From: Oscillospiraceae bacterium
GTDB taxonomy: Bacteria; Bacillota; Clostridia; Oscillospirales; Oscillospiraceae
Length of the DNA stretch: 64,000 nt
Assembly: GCA_021768185.1 (NCBI GenBank)
Contig: JAETNP010000004.1
Location: forward strand, 1-64,000
Direction: 5' to 3'
Shown: positions 34,632 to 43,500 of the stretch, one piece after another
Position numbering within the stretch: position 1 is the stretch's first letter
How the letters are laid out: each line of letters opens with the position of its first letter
Translations under genes and position numbers: made by a program
Notes under the pieces: generated by a model
Databases searched by the model: none
Told to the model about the DNA's origin: nothing
What the model saw: only the letters and a program-made list of their open reading frames with translations

Positions 34632-36377
34632 TTACATTTTTTCCGGCGCGTCCACACCCAGCAGGGCCAAGCCGTTTTTCAGCACGCTGCGGGTCTCGTC
34701 CGCCAGCTTCAGCCGGGCCTTCAAAACTGCGTCCTCCTCGCCCTTGATCCGGCAGACGGTATAGAACCGGTGGAAGCATCCCGCCAGCTCTACCAGATAG
34801 CGGTTGATATGGCTGGGGTCGTAGTCCCGGGCCGCCAGGCGCAGCTCCTCGCAGAAGAGGGAGAGCTGCTTGATAAGGGCGGTCTCCGTCTCGCCGGAGA
34901 GCAGCGCCGCATCCACGTCCGCCGCGGCGGGAACGGCGATCCCCTCGCCGGCCAGATTGCGGATGAGGCTGCAAATTCTGGCGTGGGCGTATTCCACATA
35001 GTAGATGGGGTTCTCACTGTCCTCCCGGACGGCCAGACCCAGGTCGAAGTCCATCTGGGTGTCCGGCTTGGCGTTGAAGAACCACCGGGCGGCGTCCACG
35101 GGCACCTCGTCCAGCAGGTCCGTCAGGGAGATGGCCTTGCCGGTGCGCTTGCTCATCCGGACGACCTCGCCATCCCGGAGCAGCTTCACCAGCTGCATGA
35201 GCACGATGTCCAGCCGCCCGCTGCCGTCCAGGCCCAGGGCATCCATGGCCCCCTTCAGCCGGGCCACGTGGCCGTGGTGGTCCGCGCCCCAGATATTGAT
35301 GACCCGGTCAAAGCCCCGTTTCTCGAACTTGTTGCGGTGATAGGCGATGTCCGCGGCAAAGTAGGTGTAGAACCCGTTGGCCCGGCGGAGGACGTCGTCC
35401 TTCAAATCCAGCTTGGCGATATCCTTGTCGCTCTTTCCGGCCTTCCGGAGGTTCTCCTCCAGAATCCGGCTGGTGGCCAGCCACAGGGCGCCCTCCTGCT
35501 CATAGGTGTACCCGGCGGCGGTGAGCTTGTCCACCGTCTCGGCCACATAGCCGGTATTGTGGAGCTCGGACTCAAAGAACCACTGGTCGTACTCGATCTT
35601 ATACCGGCGCAGGTCTTCCCGCATCTTGGGAATGTTCCGCTCCAGACCGAATTTCGCCAGGGCATCATGGCGCTCCTCCCGGGAGACGTCCTTCAGACCC
35701 TCTCCATGGGCGTCATAGTAGGCCTGGGCCAGCTCCCGGATGTCGTCGCCGTGGTAGCCGTCCTCGGGAAACGCCACCGCGTCCTCCCCCAGGATGATCT
35801 GGAGATACCGGGCCTCCAGGGAATTGGCGAATTTCTCGATCTGGTTGCCCGCGTCGTTGACGTAGAACTCCCGCCAGACCTGGGCTCCGTTGGCCTCCAG
35901 CACGGCGGCCAGAGTATCCCCCAGCACGCCGCCCCGGGCGTTGCCCATGTGCATGGGGCCCGTGGGGTTGGCGGAGACGAACTCCACCATGATCTTCTGG
36001 CCCTTCAGAGCGTCGGAGCGGCCGTAGTCCGGCCCCTCGCTCTCCACGGCGGAGAGGACCCCGGCGTACCAGGAGGGATTCAGCCGGAAGTTGAGAAAGC
36101 CCGCCCCGGCGATCTCGGCGGAGGCGAAATAGCTGCCGGTAAGGTCCAGGTGTTCCAGGAGGATGCCGGCGATCTCCCGGGGGCTCTTGTGCATGGCCTT
36201 TGCGGCGGCCAGGGCGAAGGTGGTGGTGTAGTCGCCGTTGACGGCGTCCTTGGGAATCTCCACCCCGGCCCGGACGGATACGTCCCCGGGGAGCTGTCCG
36301 GCGGAGACCGCCGCCTGATATGCCTTCCGGGTCAGGTCAAGGACCTGATCTTTGGCGTTTTGGATCATGTTTATCAT
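34632..36377 (-). CDS. argS: Arginyl-tRNA synthetase
   Basis: 581 residues from ATG 36377 (AGGAAG upstream). Class I signature ANPTGPMHMGNARGG (HIGH equivalent HMGN) and the KMSKS-equivalent VRMSKRTGKAISL; the C-terminal anticodon-binding domain ends SVLKNGLALLGVDAPEKM. The N-terminal Add1 domain is present. No T-box precedes it. Confidence 0.93.
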   Translation of the reverse strand: MINMIQNAKDQVLDLTRKAYQAAVSAGQLPGDVSVRAGVEIPKDAVNGDYTTTFALAAAKAMHKSPREIAGILLEHLDLTGSYFASAEIAGAGFLNFRLNPSWYAGVLSAVESEGPDYGRSDALKGQKIMVEFVSANPTGPMHMGNARGGVLGDTLAAVLEANGAQVWREFYVNDAGNQIEKFANSLEARYLQIILGEDAVAFPEDGYHGDDIRELAQAYYDAHGEGLKDVSREERHDALAKFGLERNIPKMREDLRRYKIEYDQWFFESELHNTGYVAETVDKLTAAGYTYEQEGALWLATSRILEENLRKAGKSDKDIAKLDLKDDVLRRANGFYTYFAADIAYHRNKFEKRGFDRVINIWGADHHGHVARLKGAMDALGLDGSGRLDIVLMQLVKLLRDGEVVRMSKRTGKAISLTDLLDEVPVDAARWFFNAKPDTQMDFDLGLAVREDSENPIYYVEYAHARICSLIRNLAGEGIAVPAAADVDAALLSGETETALIKQLSLFCEELRLAARDYDPSHINRYLVELAGCFHRFYTVCRIKGEEDAVLKARLKLADETRSVLKNGLALLGVDAPEKM

Positions 36378-36503
36378 TCGTATTTCTTCCTTTTCTGAAA
36401 AGTGTTGCTGTGTTGTTAATGCAGATCATCAGACGGCGGGAACTCCCGGCGCCGTTTGCCGCGCGGCCTTTCAAAAGGCCGGCGAAACTTATCATGGCGC
36501 ATG

Positions 36504-36935
36504 TTATCTGGCCGCTTCCTTCACCCGCACCTTGAACCGGTTCTCCCCCGTGACCTGGTGGTTGATGGCGATGGTGAAGGCGATCTCCATCACCCCGCCC
36601 CGCTCGGTGAGACGGTGGGCCAGCTTGGTGGTGGCCACGTCCACCGCCATGGTCCCCCAGGGGGTCTCATAAAAGGAGCTGCTGCGCTCCCCCTGCTTGA
36701 ATTCCATCCGGGAGACGATCATTCCCGTACGCTCCAGCACCACCGTATCTCCCCGGATAATAAACCGGGTGGTAGTGCCCGCCATGCCGGTAAGCTCCGA
36801 CTCCTGATAGGTGAGGATGATCTCCCCGCCGTCAATGGTCATGACGCCTTCCGTGGCCAGCTCCGTTACCTCGGGGGCGGCGCTGTCGTAGGTCTGTTCC
36901 CCCCGCACGAACAATATAATCTCTTTTTCCATCAT
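36504..36935 (-). CDS. DUF1934 (YwiB-like) beta-barrel protein
   Basis: About 143 residues from ATG 36935 (an ATG at 36932 or TTG at 36941 is also possible). The conserved DUF1934 pattern is visible: LTYQESELTGMAGTTTRFII, TPWGTMAVDVATTKLAHRL. The fold is a small calycin-like beta barrel. Function unknown. It begins just after the murI stop and is co-transcribed with it. Confidence 0.8.
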   Translation of the reverse strand: MMEKEIILFVRGEQTYDSAAPEVTELATEGVMTIDGGEIILTYQESELTGMAGTTTRFIIRGDTVVLERTGMIVSRMEFKQGERSSSFYETPWGTMAVDVATTKLAHRLTERGGVMEIAFTIAINHQVTGENRFKVRVKEAAR

Positions 36936-36937
36936 CC

Positions 36938-37750
36938 TCAATATTGAAAAATGTCCACCTGCTCCACCGCTCCCGCAGCCTCTTCACCCAGAAACAGCGC
37001 GGCCAGCCGCCGGAAGTTCACCGCCCGGTCACTGGTGTAGAACCGGACGGAGCCCTCCCCGCGGTTCGCCAGGGCGTCCGCCGCCGCCAGCAGGTCCCGG
37101 CAGGCCCTTGCCGCCTCGGCCCCTACGTCCACCAGTGACACCTCCGGCCCCATCACGCCGCCGATGACCTCCGCCAGCAGCGGATAGTGGGTGCAGCCCA
37201 GCACCAGCGTATCCACGCCCACTTCCTTCAGCGGCGCCAGATACTCCGCCGCCACTGTCTCAATAACAGTATCGCCGGGACGGCACCGCCCTTCCTCCAC
37301 CAGAGGCACGAACAGGGGGCAGGCCAGGGCGTGGACTTCCAGCGCCGGGTCCAGCCGCCGGAACGCCCGCTCATAGGCACCGCTGGCCACGGAGGCCCGG
37401 GTGGCCGCCAGGCCGATCTTTCCGGACCGGGTCAGCGCCGCCGCCCGCTCCACGGCGGGTTCCACCACGCCGGTAACGGGTACGCCGCTCTCCGCGCGCA
37501 GCTCCTCCAGACAGTTGGTGCTGACGGTGCCGCAGGCGATGACCACCGCCTTCAAATCAAAGCTGCTTAAAAACCGCATGTCCTGCCGGGCATACTGCAG
37601 CAGGGTCTCCCGGCTGCGGTTGCCGTAGGGGACACGGGCCGTATCGCCAAAGTATATAATATTTTCGGAGGGCATGAGCCGCCGCAGCTGCCGCACTGCC
37701 GTCAGCCCGCCCAAGCCGGAGTCAAATACGCCTATGGACCGCGTATCCAT
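36938..37750 (-). CDS. murI: Glutamate racemase
   Basis: 270 residues from ATG 37750 (GAAGGAGGGG upstream). Opening RSIGVFDSGLGGLTAVRQL; the first catalytic Cys is in VIACGTVSTN (usual form ACNTA) and the second in TLVLGCTHYPLL. It supplies D-glutamate for peptidoglycan. The promoter at 37812-37840 probably also drives the DUF1934 gene. Confidence 0.9.
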   Translation of the reverse strand: MDTRSIGVFDSGLGGLTAVRQLRRLMPSENIIYFGDTARVPYGNRSRETLLQYARQDMRFLSSFDLKAVVIACGTVSTNCLEELRAESGVPVTGVVEPAVERAAALTRSGKIGLAATRASVASGAYERAFRRLDPALEVHALACPLFVPLVEEGRCRPGDTVIETVAAEYLAPLKEVGVDTLVLGCTHYPLLAEVIGGVMGPEVSLVDVGAEAARACRDLLAAADALANRGEGSVRFYTSDRAVNFRRLAALFLGEEAAGAVEQVDIFQY

Positions 37751-37811
37751 GCGCCGCCCCTCCTTCTTCGCCGCAAACGGCGATATGCCGCCGTTTACGG
37801 CCAGCTTTACT

Positions 37812-37840
37812 ATTGTACTATGATTTGCCGGGGATAACAA
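37812..37840 (-). promoter_or_regulatory. Promoter of murI
   Basis: On the minus strand TTGTTA (37835-37840), 17-base spacer, TACAAT (37812-37817). Confidence 0.65.
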
Positions 37841-37945
37841 GTAAAATTTTGGGCTTTTTGCCCTGTATTTTCTGTGGAATTTTCCTTGACTTTCTGTTAT
37901 ACTGTGCTTACTCATCCATCACCATCACCGGAGGGAGGTCTTATC

Positions 37946-38356
37946 ATGGAGCTGCATCTGACGGGGAAACAATTCCGCCGCCTGCTGGATCTGGTGTACA
38001 TAGGCAACTGGGTACTCAATTCCACCCGTGGAGACGACCGGATCAGGGACTACGACCAGGTGGAGAGCCTGGTGTTTTCTCACTGCCTGGACCACGGCAT
38101 GGCGCCGCTGGTGGAGCTGTATAACGGAGAGATCATTCCCTCCCGGGCCTTCGCCGAGGGCGGCATCCATGAGGCCATCATGGCTTATGAGGACGTTACC
38201 TTCTTTGAAATTCTGGCGGAGGAGCTGGCGCTGCGGGATCTGGACGCCGAGCGGGCCACCGAGGAGAACTACGACGAGGTCATGGACCGGATGGAGCAGT
38301 ACATGGGCGAATTCGAGGCCCATGGCACGGACCACATCAGCGTGGATCTGGAGTAG
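37946..38356 (+). CDS. Hypothetical protein, 136 residues
   Basis: Starts at ATG 37946 behind GGAGGGAGGTC. Soluble and acidic (MELHLTGKQFRRLLDLVYIG, YDEVMDRMEQYMGEFEAHG), mostly helical with no membrane segment. I do not recognise a domain. It has an extended -10 (TGTTATACT, TATACT at 37898-37903) upstream and is followed by the hairpin at 38413-38455. The good ribosome site and codon use argue that it is a real gene. Confidence 0.65.
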   Translation: MELHLTGKQFRRLLDLVYIGNWVLNSTRGDDRIRDYDQVESLVFSHCLDHGMAPLVELYNGEIIPSRAFAEGGIHEAIMAYEDVTFFEILAEELALRDLDAERATEENYDEVMDRMEQYMGEFEAHGTDHISVDLE

Positions 38357-38412
38357 CGGGTCTCTGTCATACGGTATATTTCCTGAAAAGTTTCCATTTT
38401 AACTGCAACTTT

Positions 38413-38460
38413 GCCCTCTTTTGTGTGAGAATATGAGTATCACACAAAGGAGGGCTTTTT
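38413..38460 (+). promoter_or_regulatory. Hairpin with U-tract that buries the recombinase ribosome site
   Basis: GCCCTCTTTTGTGTGA (38413-38428) pairs with TCACACAAAGGAGGGC (38440-38455), 15 of 16 positions. The right arm contains the ribosome site AAAGGAGGG, and TTTTT directly follows, ending at the recombinase ATG (38461). It could be a terminator for the upstream gene and a translation lock on the recombinase. Confidence 0.75.
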
Positions 38461-39297
38461 ATGTCTATTTCACAGCGCGAGTTGAAATGCTTTGCCGCCC
38501 ATCTGAAAAGCCAGGGCCGCTCCCCCGGCACCGCAGCCAAATACCTCCACGACGCCGCCGAATTCACCGCCTGGCTGGGAAGCCGGAAGCTGACCGGCGG
38601 AGCCGCCGCCGCCTGGCGGGATCATCTGCTGGAGGGAGGCCGCGCTCCGGCCACCGTCAACTCCATGCTGTCCGCAGTCAACTGCCTGCTGAAATTCCTG
38701 GGCCGGGAGGACTGCAAGATCAAATTCCTCCGGGTACAGCGGAAGGCGTTTAGAGACCAGAACCGGGAGCTGACCCGAGCCGAATACCGGCGTCTCCTGG
38801 ACGTTGCTGCGGCGGAGGGGCAGGAGCGCCTGGGCCTGCTCATGGAAACTGTCTGCGCCACCGGCGTGCGGGTCTCGGAGGTCCGGTACATCACCGTAGA
38901 GGCCGCCCGGAGGGGCCGGGCGGAAATCAGCCTGAAAGGCAAGATCAGGACCATCCTGCTTCCGGTGAAGCTCTGCCGGAAGCTGCTCAAATATGCGAAA
39001 AAGCAGGAAACCGCCTCCGGCACGATTTTCCTCACCAGAAACGGCAAGCCCATTTCCCGCAAACAGATCTGGCGGGAAATGAAGCAATTATGTGCAAAGG
39101 CCGGGGTAGCCTCGTCGAAGGTTTTCCCTCACAACCTCCGCCACCTGTTCGCCACAACTTTCTATCAGGTCTGCCGGGATATCGTCAAGCTGGCGGATGT
39201 TCTGGGCCATTCCTCGATCAACACCACCAGGATCTATCTCATGACCTCCGGCGCGGAGCACGCAAGACAGCTGGAAAAGCTGGGGTTAGTGACATAG
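38461..39297 (+). CDS. Tyrosine site-specific recombinase
   Basis: 278 residues. N-terminal SAM-like core-binding domain (residues about 5-85, FAAHLKSQGRSPGTAAKYLH) and catalytic domain with Arg in ATGVRVSEVRYI, Lys in LKGKIRT, HxxR in FPHNLRHLFATTF, His in LGHSSINTT and nucleophile Tyr in TRIYLMTSG. All six catalytic positions look intact. XerC/D-like size; no phage genes surround it. Directly downstream are 26-bp inverted repeats bounding a promoter-bearing segment, which suggests a local DNA invertase and not an integrase. Its ribosome site is inside a hairpin. Confidence 0.88.
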   Translation: MSISQRELKCFAAHLKSQGRSPGTAAKYLHDAAEFTAWLGSRKLTGGAAAAWRDHLLEGGRAPATVNSMLSAVNCLLKFLGREDCKIKFLRVQRKAFRDQNRELTRAEYRRLLDVAAAEGQERLGLLMETVCATGVRVSEVRYITVEAARRGRAEISLKGKIRTILLPVKLCRKLLKYAKKQETASGTIFLTRNGKPISRKQIWREMKQLCAKAGVASSKVFPHNLRHLFATTFYQVCRDIVKLADVLGHSSINTTRIYLMTSGAEHARQLEKLGLVT

Positions 39298-39309
39298 TTT
39301 CGGCATATT

Positions 39310-39549
39310 GACAAAATTTTTATTTTGTCACAAAGACCTACATAAATCTCTTGAAACCATTATAGCACAATCGCCTCGTAATGGAAGACAGCTTCTGAAA
39401 AATCAGCGAAATACCGAAAAAAGCATGAGATTCCGGGGACTGCAAAAATCGTTTTTTGCGCAGTCCTTGGTTTTCATGCCTTTTTTTCTTTTGATTTTCC
39501 GAAAGTTGCCTGGAAATATACAACCTTGTGACAAAATAAAAATTTCGTC
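39310..39549. repeat. Candidate invertible promoter segment bounded by 26-bp inverted repeats
   Basis: The left repeat (39310-39335, core AAATTTTTATTTTGTCACAA) and the right repeat (39524-39549) are inverted copies with 24 of 26 matches, enclosing 188 bases. Inside, on the minus strand, lies an extended -10 promoter TGCTATAAT (39361-39369 region) facing left toward the recombinase 3' end. To its right is a long bidirectional hairpin: AAAAAAGCATGA ... GGACTGC/GCAGTCC ... TCATGCCTTTTTTT. In this orientation the promoter faces away from the AP2 gene; flipping would point it at that gene with the terminator behind it. Confidence 0.7.
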
Positions 39550-39567
39550 CACAAGGAGGTTCGGAAA

Positions 39568-40050
39568 GTGTCCGACCATTCGAGAAAAAAGCTGGATTTG
39601 ACCGGTCAGAGATTCGGAAAACTCACCGTACTGGCGCCTGCTGAAAATATCGGAAGCCGCACCGCTTGGCTCTGCCGCTGCGACTGCGGACGGGAAGCGG
39701 TGGTCCCCACCCGACGCCTTCGGGACGGCCGCCGTACCTCCTGCGGCTGCGGCAAGGACGGTCTGAACGAAGTTCCCGGCGAGGCCGGACGGGCCAGCCT
39801 GACCTTCGTGGACGGCACCTGCGTGGAGATGATCCGCGCCGGCACAGTGCGCAGCACCAACACCAGCGGCGTACCCGGCGTGGAATGGTGGAAGCGGAGG
39901 GGCCGCTGGCGGGCCACTATCTGTTTCAAGGGCGCACGATATTACCTGGGCAGCTATACCCGTTTTGAGGACGCCGTCCAGGCCCGAAAGCGGGCGGAGG
40001 AAGAACTGTACCAGCCGTTTCTGGCCGAGTACGACCAGACCGCCAGCTAG
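39568..40050 (+). CDS. AP2-domain DNA-binding protein
   Basis: 160 residues from GTG 39568 with AAGGAGG at 39553-39559, just outside the right inverted repeat. The N-terminal part (FGKLTVLAPAENIGSRTAWL, CRCDCG and CGCG clusters) is the Cys-containing segment common in phage and mobile AP2 proteins; the C-terminal AP2/ERF-like domain is SGVPGVEWWKRRGRWRATI, YYLGSYTRFEDAVQARKRA. No HNH nuclease motif is visible, so it is probably only a DNA-binding protein. It may be the gene switched by the invertible segment. Confidence 0.75.
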   Translation: MSDHSRKKLDLTGQRFGKLTVLAPAENIGSRTAWLCRCDCGREAVVPTRRLRDGRRTSCGCGKDGLNEVPGEAGRASLTFVDGTCVEMIRAGTVRSTNTSGVPGVEWWKRRGRWRATICFKGARYYLGSYTRFEDAVQARKRAEEELYQPFLAEYDQTAS

Positions 40051-40204
40051 TAAGGGTATGCTCCTGTTTCTCCCGTTCCCTCGGGGGAGGCCGGGTGGTA
40101 TATACGTCCAAACGAAAGTCCGACCATATGATTTTGAAGGGGGAGATTTATGCGGCAGGCAGTATCCGCCAGGGGCGAAGCCGTTCGCCGCGGACACCGG
40201 CGGC

Positions 40205-40300
40205 GGGGGGGAAGGACCCTGCAAAAAGGTGTTTGGCAAACCATGGGAAACCATGGGACGGCAAAGCTATGGGAACTAAGGTATTCTAGCCCCTATGGGG
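40205..40300 (+). ncRNA. c-di-GMP-I (GEMM) riboswitch-like aptamer, first of two
   Basis: Core GGCAAACC (40235-40242), a four-pair stem ATGG-GAAA-CCAT (40243-40254) with a GNRA loop, then GGGACGGCAAAGC (40255-40267) and a receptor-like AACTAAGG (40274-40281). This is the order of conserved blocks in class-I cyclic di-GMP aptamers. The GG before CAAAC is kept, as in c-di-GMP and not cGAMP types. The extra G in GGGACGG is a deviation. Outer stem limits are approximate. Confidence 0.75.
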
Positions 40301-40361
40301 GCACCGGGGAGGCCGAGAAGCTCCACGGGGAAAACCGGAGCGGCTTTCGCTCCGGCGGCGG

Positions 40362-40445
40362 GATGCTATGTTAGCCCGGCTGCTGGAACTTGGCAACCCG
40401 TCCGAAAGGGCGGTAACGCAAAGCAAGGGGTCTAAAGCGCGGCCC
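40362..40445 (+). ncRNA. c-di-GMP-I (GEMM) riboswitch-like aptamer, second of two
   Basis: Core GGCAACC (40392-40398), stem CCGTCC-GAAA-GGGCGG (40398-40413), TAACGCAAAGC (40414-40424) and GGTCTAAAG (40429-40437). It matches the class-I consensus, including ACGCAAAGC. A GC-rich hairpin GCGCGG/CCGCGC (about 40436-40454) follows and may be the expression platform. The two aptamers are separated by a strong hairpin (CCGGAGC GGCTTTC GCTCCGG, 40335-40355) and both precede the SLH protein. Confidence 0.8.
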
Positions 40446-40521
40446 GCGCCGCGCCATGACAGCCCAGCCGCCGGATACTTTGCATCCGTTAAATTTGCAA
40501 AGAAAGGAAGAAGTTTATAGA

Positions 40522-43500
40522 ATGAAAAATTGGAAAAACCTGGGCAGGCGGGGCCTGTCGCTGCTGGTTTGCCTGATGATGTATCTGAGTATGCTGCCCG
40601 GCGTCGCGTATGCGGCTGACGGAGTGAATTATGATTATGTCATGAATCATACCACTAGTTCTAGCACAGCGCCAGAGGGCAGTAAGTGCCACTGGAAGGA
40701 TGGTATAGACTATGGTCGCGATAAGGGACCACATCAGGTTTACTTCACAGACATCACACCTCCGACTTGTACAACAACTGGAAGTGCGCACAAGCACTGT
40801 GCGAACGGTAGTGGCTGTTCAGTTAATAAAGAAACACCGACCATCGCTGCTCTGGGCCATGACTTCAGTGTGTATCAGGGTACTACCGCAACCTGCGGCC
40901 AAGCTGGTAAGGACATTTACAAGTGTACGCGTTGCGATGCTACCGAGGAGCGCAATGCTGCCGCCACCGGCAACCACACCTACCCCGCCCAATGGACATC
41001 TGACGCCAATGGCCACAGCCGGAACTGCACCGTCTGCGGCAACCTGGACCCGGCTTCTGGTAATCACAGTCCTGAGACTTACGGCGAGAATGTCACAGCT
41101 ACCTGCGTGACCCCTGGTAAAACCGCTGGCAGCAAGTGCTCTGTGTGCGGCTATGTTATTACTGAGCCGGTAACAGGCGAGATTGACGCAAGCAATCATG
41201 TGAACACCGAAGAACGGGAAGCGACTTCTGCTACCTGCACTGCTCCCGGCCATGAAGCGGGGACATACTGTAACGATTGTCATCAGTATGTTAGCGGTGG
41301 TGCCGAGATTCCGGCCAGCCACGAGCTGACCAAGACCGAGGCCAAGTCCGCCACCTGCACCGTGCCTGGCAACCATGAGTACTACACCTGCGGCAGATGC
41401 AATAAGGTATTCAAGGATGAAGCTGGTACGACTGAAACCACGGCTGAGGCCGAGACCATTGCGGCTACCAGCCATGACTGGGACGTTGCGTGGACCTGGA
41501 CGGCTGACCACGCCTCCGCAACCGCAAACTTCACCTGCAAGAATGACCCCACCCACACTGGCAGTGTGACCGACAGCGCTCCCACCCATACCGGCGGCGG
41601 CACCTGCACGGAGTCTGGTACGACTACTTACGCTGCAAAGGTTACCTTTGAGGGCAAAGAGTACACGACTACGGACGAGGTCCAGACCAGTGCCACCGGG
41701 CACGAAAAGGATGAGAGCAAGTACCACAAGGCTGAAGCCCCGGATTGTTCTAAGCAGAAGAACGGTACGGTGGAGTACTGGGAGTGTGCCAATGGCTGCG
41801 GTGCAAAACTCGACAGCGAGGGTAGTGTCATTGATGACATTACTGTCAAGTATGCGCACGACTTTGCAAACTCCGCCAAATATGTGGACATCGGTGATGG
41901 ACAGCATGTAAAAGCCTGTGCAAATCCGAACTGCACTGCAAAGGATACCGATAATCCGAAGGAGCACAGCACAAGTACTTGGGATAAGTCTGCTGATACG
42001 GTATGTGAGGGTAAAGAGTTCACGCAAACCGGCAAGTGCGACCAGTGCGGTGCGGAGATGACCCAAACCGCTACCGGTACCGCAGAGCACACTTGGGCAA
42101 CGACATACACCCCTGACGGTGCGAATGGCCACTATAAGAAGTGCACCCAGTGCGACGCGCAGACTGGAACTGAGGTTCACACCTATACGTGGGAAATCGC
42201 TAAGGGCAATGAGCCTTCTACCACAACTGAGGGCAAAGCTGTCGGAACGTGTACCGTTTGTGGTTACAAGACCGAACAGACGCTCCCCAAGCTGAGCGAG
42301 GAAGGTGCATGGGTGTACTCCGTCAAGGAGGAGGCAACCTGCATCAAGGAAGGCAAAGCCGAGTACAAGCACAAGAACCTTGATGTAATCCAGGAAGTAG
42401 TCATTCCTATGACATCCCACACGTACAGCGATCAGTGGAGTAAGGGCGATGGCTATCACTGGCATGAGTGCACTGTCTGCCAGAAGGCGGACAATAAAGT
42501 TGCCTGTACATTTGGTTCACCGGAAATTATTGTAAAGCCGACTCTGAATGGGCCCGGTACGGTACGGCTTACCTGCGGGACTTGTGGGGACACAACAACG
42601 GCTCCCATTGCCGCTCTGAGTTCCGACTCTTGGCAAACAGGAGAAGACACTGCTACATGCACTACCCCTGGTTCCATAACCTATACCTATAATGGAAACA
42701 TTTTGGGTAAGCAGATGGAAGCAAGCTTTTCGGTGCAAACCGAGGCTAAGGGCCACGTCATGACGCACTACGATGCCGTAGAGGCTACCTGTGTAGCCGC
42801 CGGCAACATTGAGTACTGGCACTGCAGCGTCTGCGAGAAGAACTTCCACGACAAGGACGGCCATAGTGAGGTAGTGGGTGCTGTAGCGACTACTAATCCG
42901 AACAACCACAAGTGGGCAGAGGATTGGACTTACGAGGATGGTGGTTCTGAACACTGGCACAAGTGCGAGCGTGAGGGGTGCACCGCTGTCAACGACAAGG
43001 CAGAGCACAGCTACACCGGCTACACCTGGAACGAGGATGAGCAGAAGTGGGTCGGCCAGTGCGTGTGTGGTGCTACCGACGAGCAGGCTACCCTTCCCAG
43101 CGGCGCTGACCACACTTGTGTAGCGGGCGATACTTGGGGTCATGACGATGACCAGCACTGGCACACCTGCATCGGGTGTGGTAACCCGGTTGATAGCACT
43201 AAGGAGTCCCACAGCTACGCCGATTACGAGTGGAATGGTACGCAGTGGGTAGGCAAGTGCGAGTGCAGTGATACTGACGAGCAGGCTACCCTTCCCAGCA
43301 GCGCTGACCACACTTGCGTCGCAGGCAATGCTTGGGGCCATGATGCTGACCAGCACTGGAACACCTGCATTGGGTGCGACAAACCGGTTGAGAGCACCAA
43401 GGAGCCCCACAGCTACACCGATTACGAGTGGAATGGTACGCAGTGGGTAGGCAAGTGCGAGTGCGGTGATACCGACGAGCAGGCTACCCTTCCCAACGGC

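Noticed and set aside
38461-39297. Prophage integrase
   Set aside because: No phage structural genes, no tRNA attachment site and no repeats typical of attL/attR are nearby; the adjacent inverted repeats favour a local switch.
39497-39522. Rightward promoter ending TATACA next to the right inverted repeat
   Set aside because: The -35 at the right distance is poor (ATTTTC), far weaker than the extended TGCTATAAT facing left; not enough to call the AP2 gene ON.
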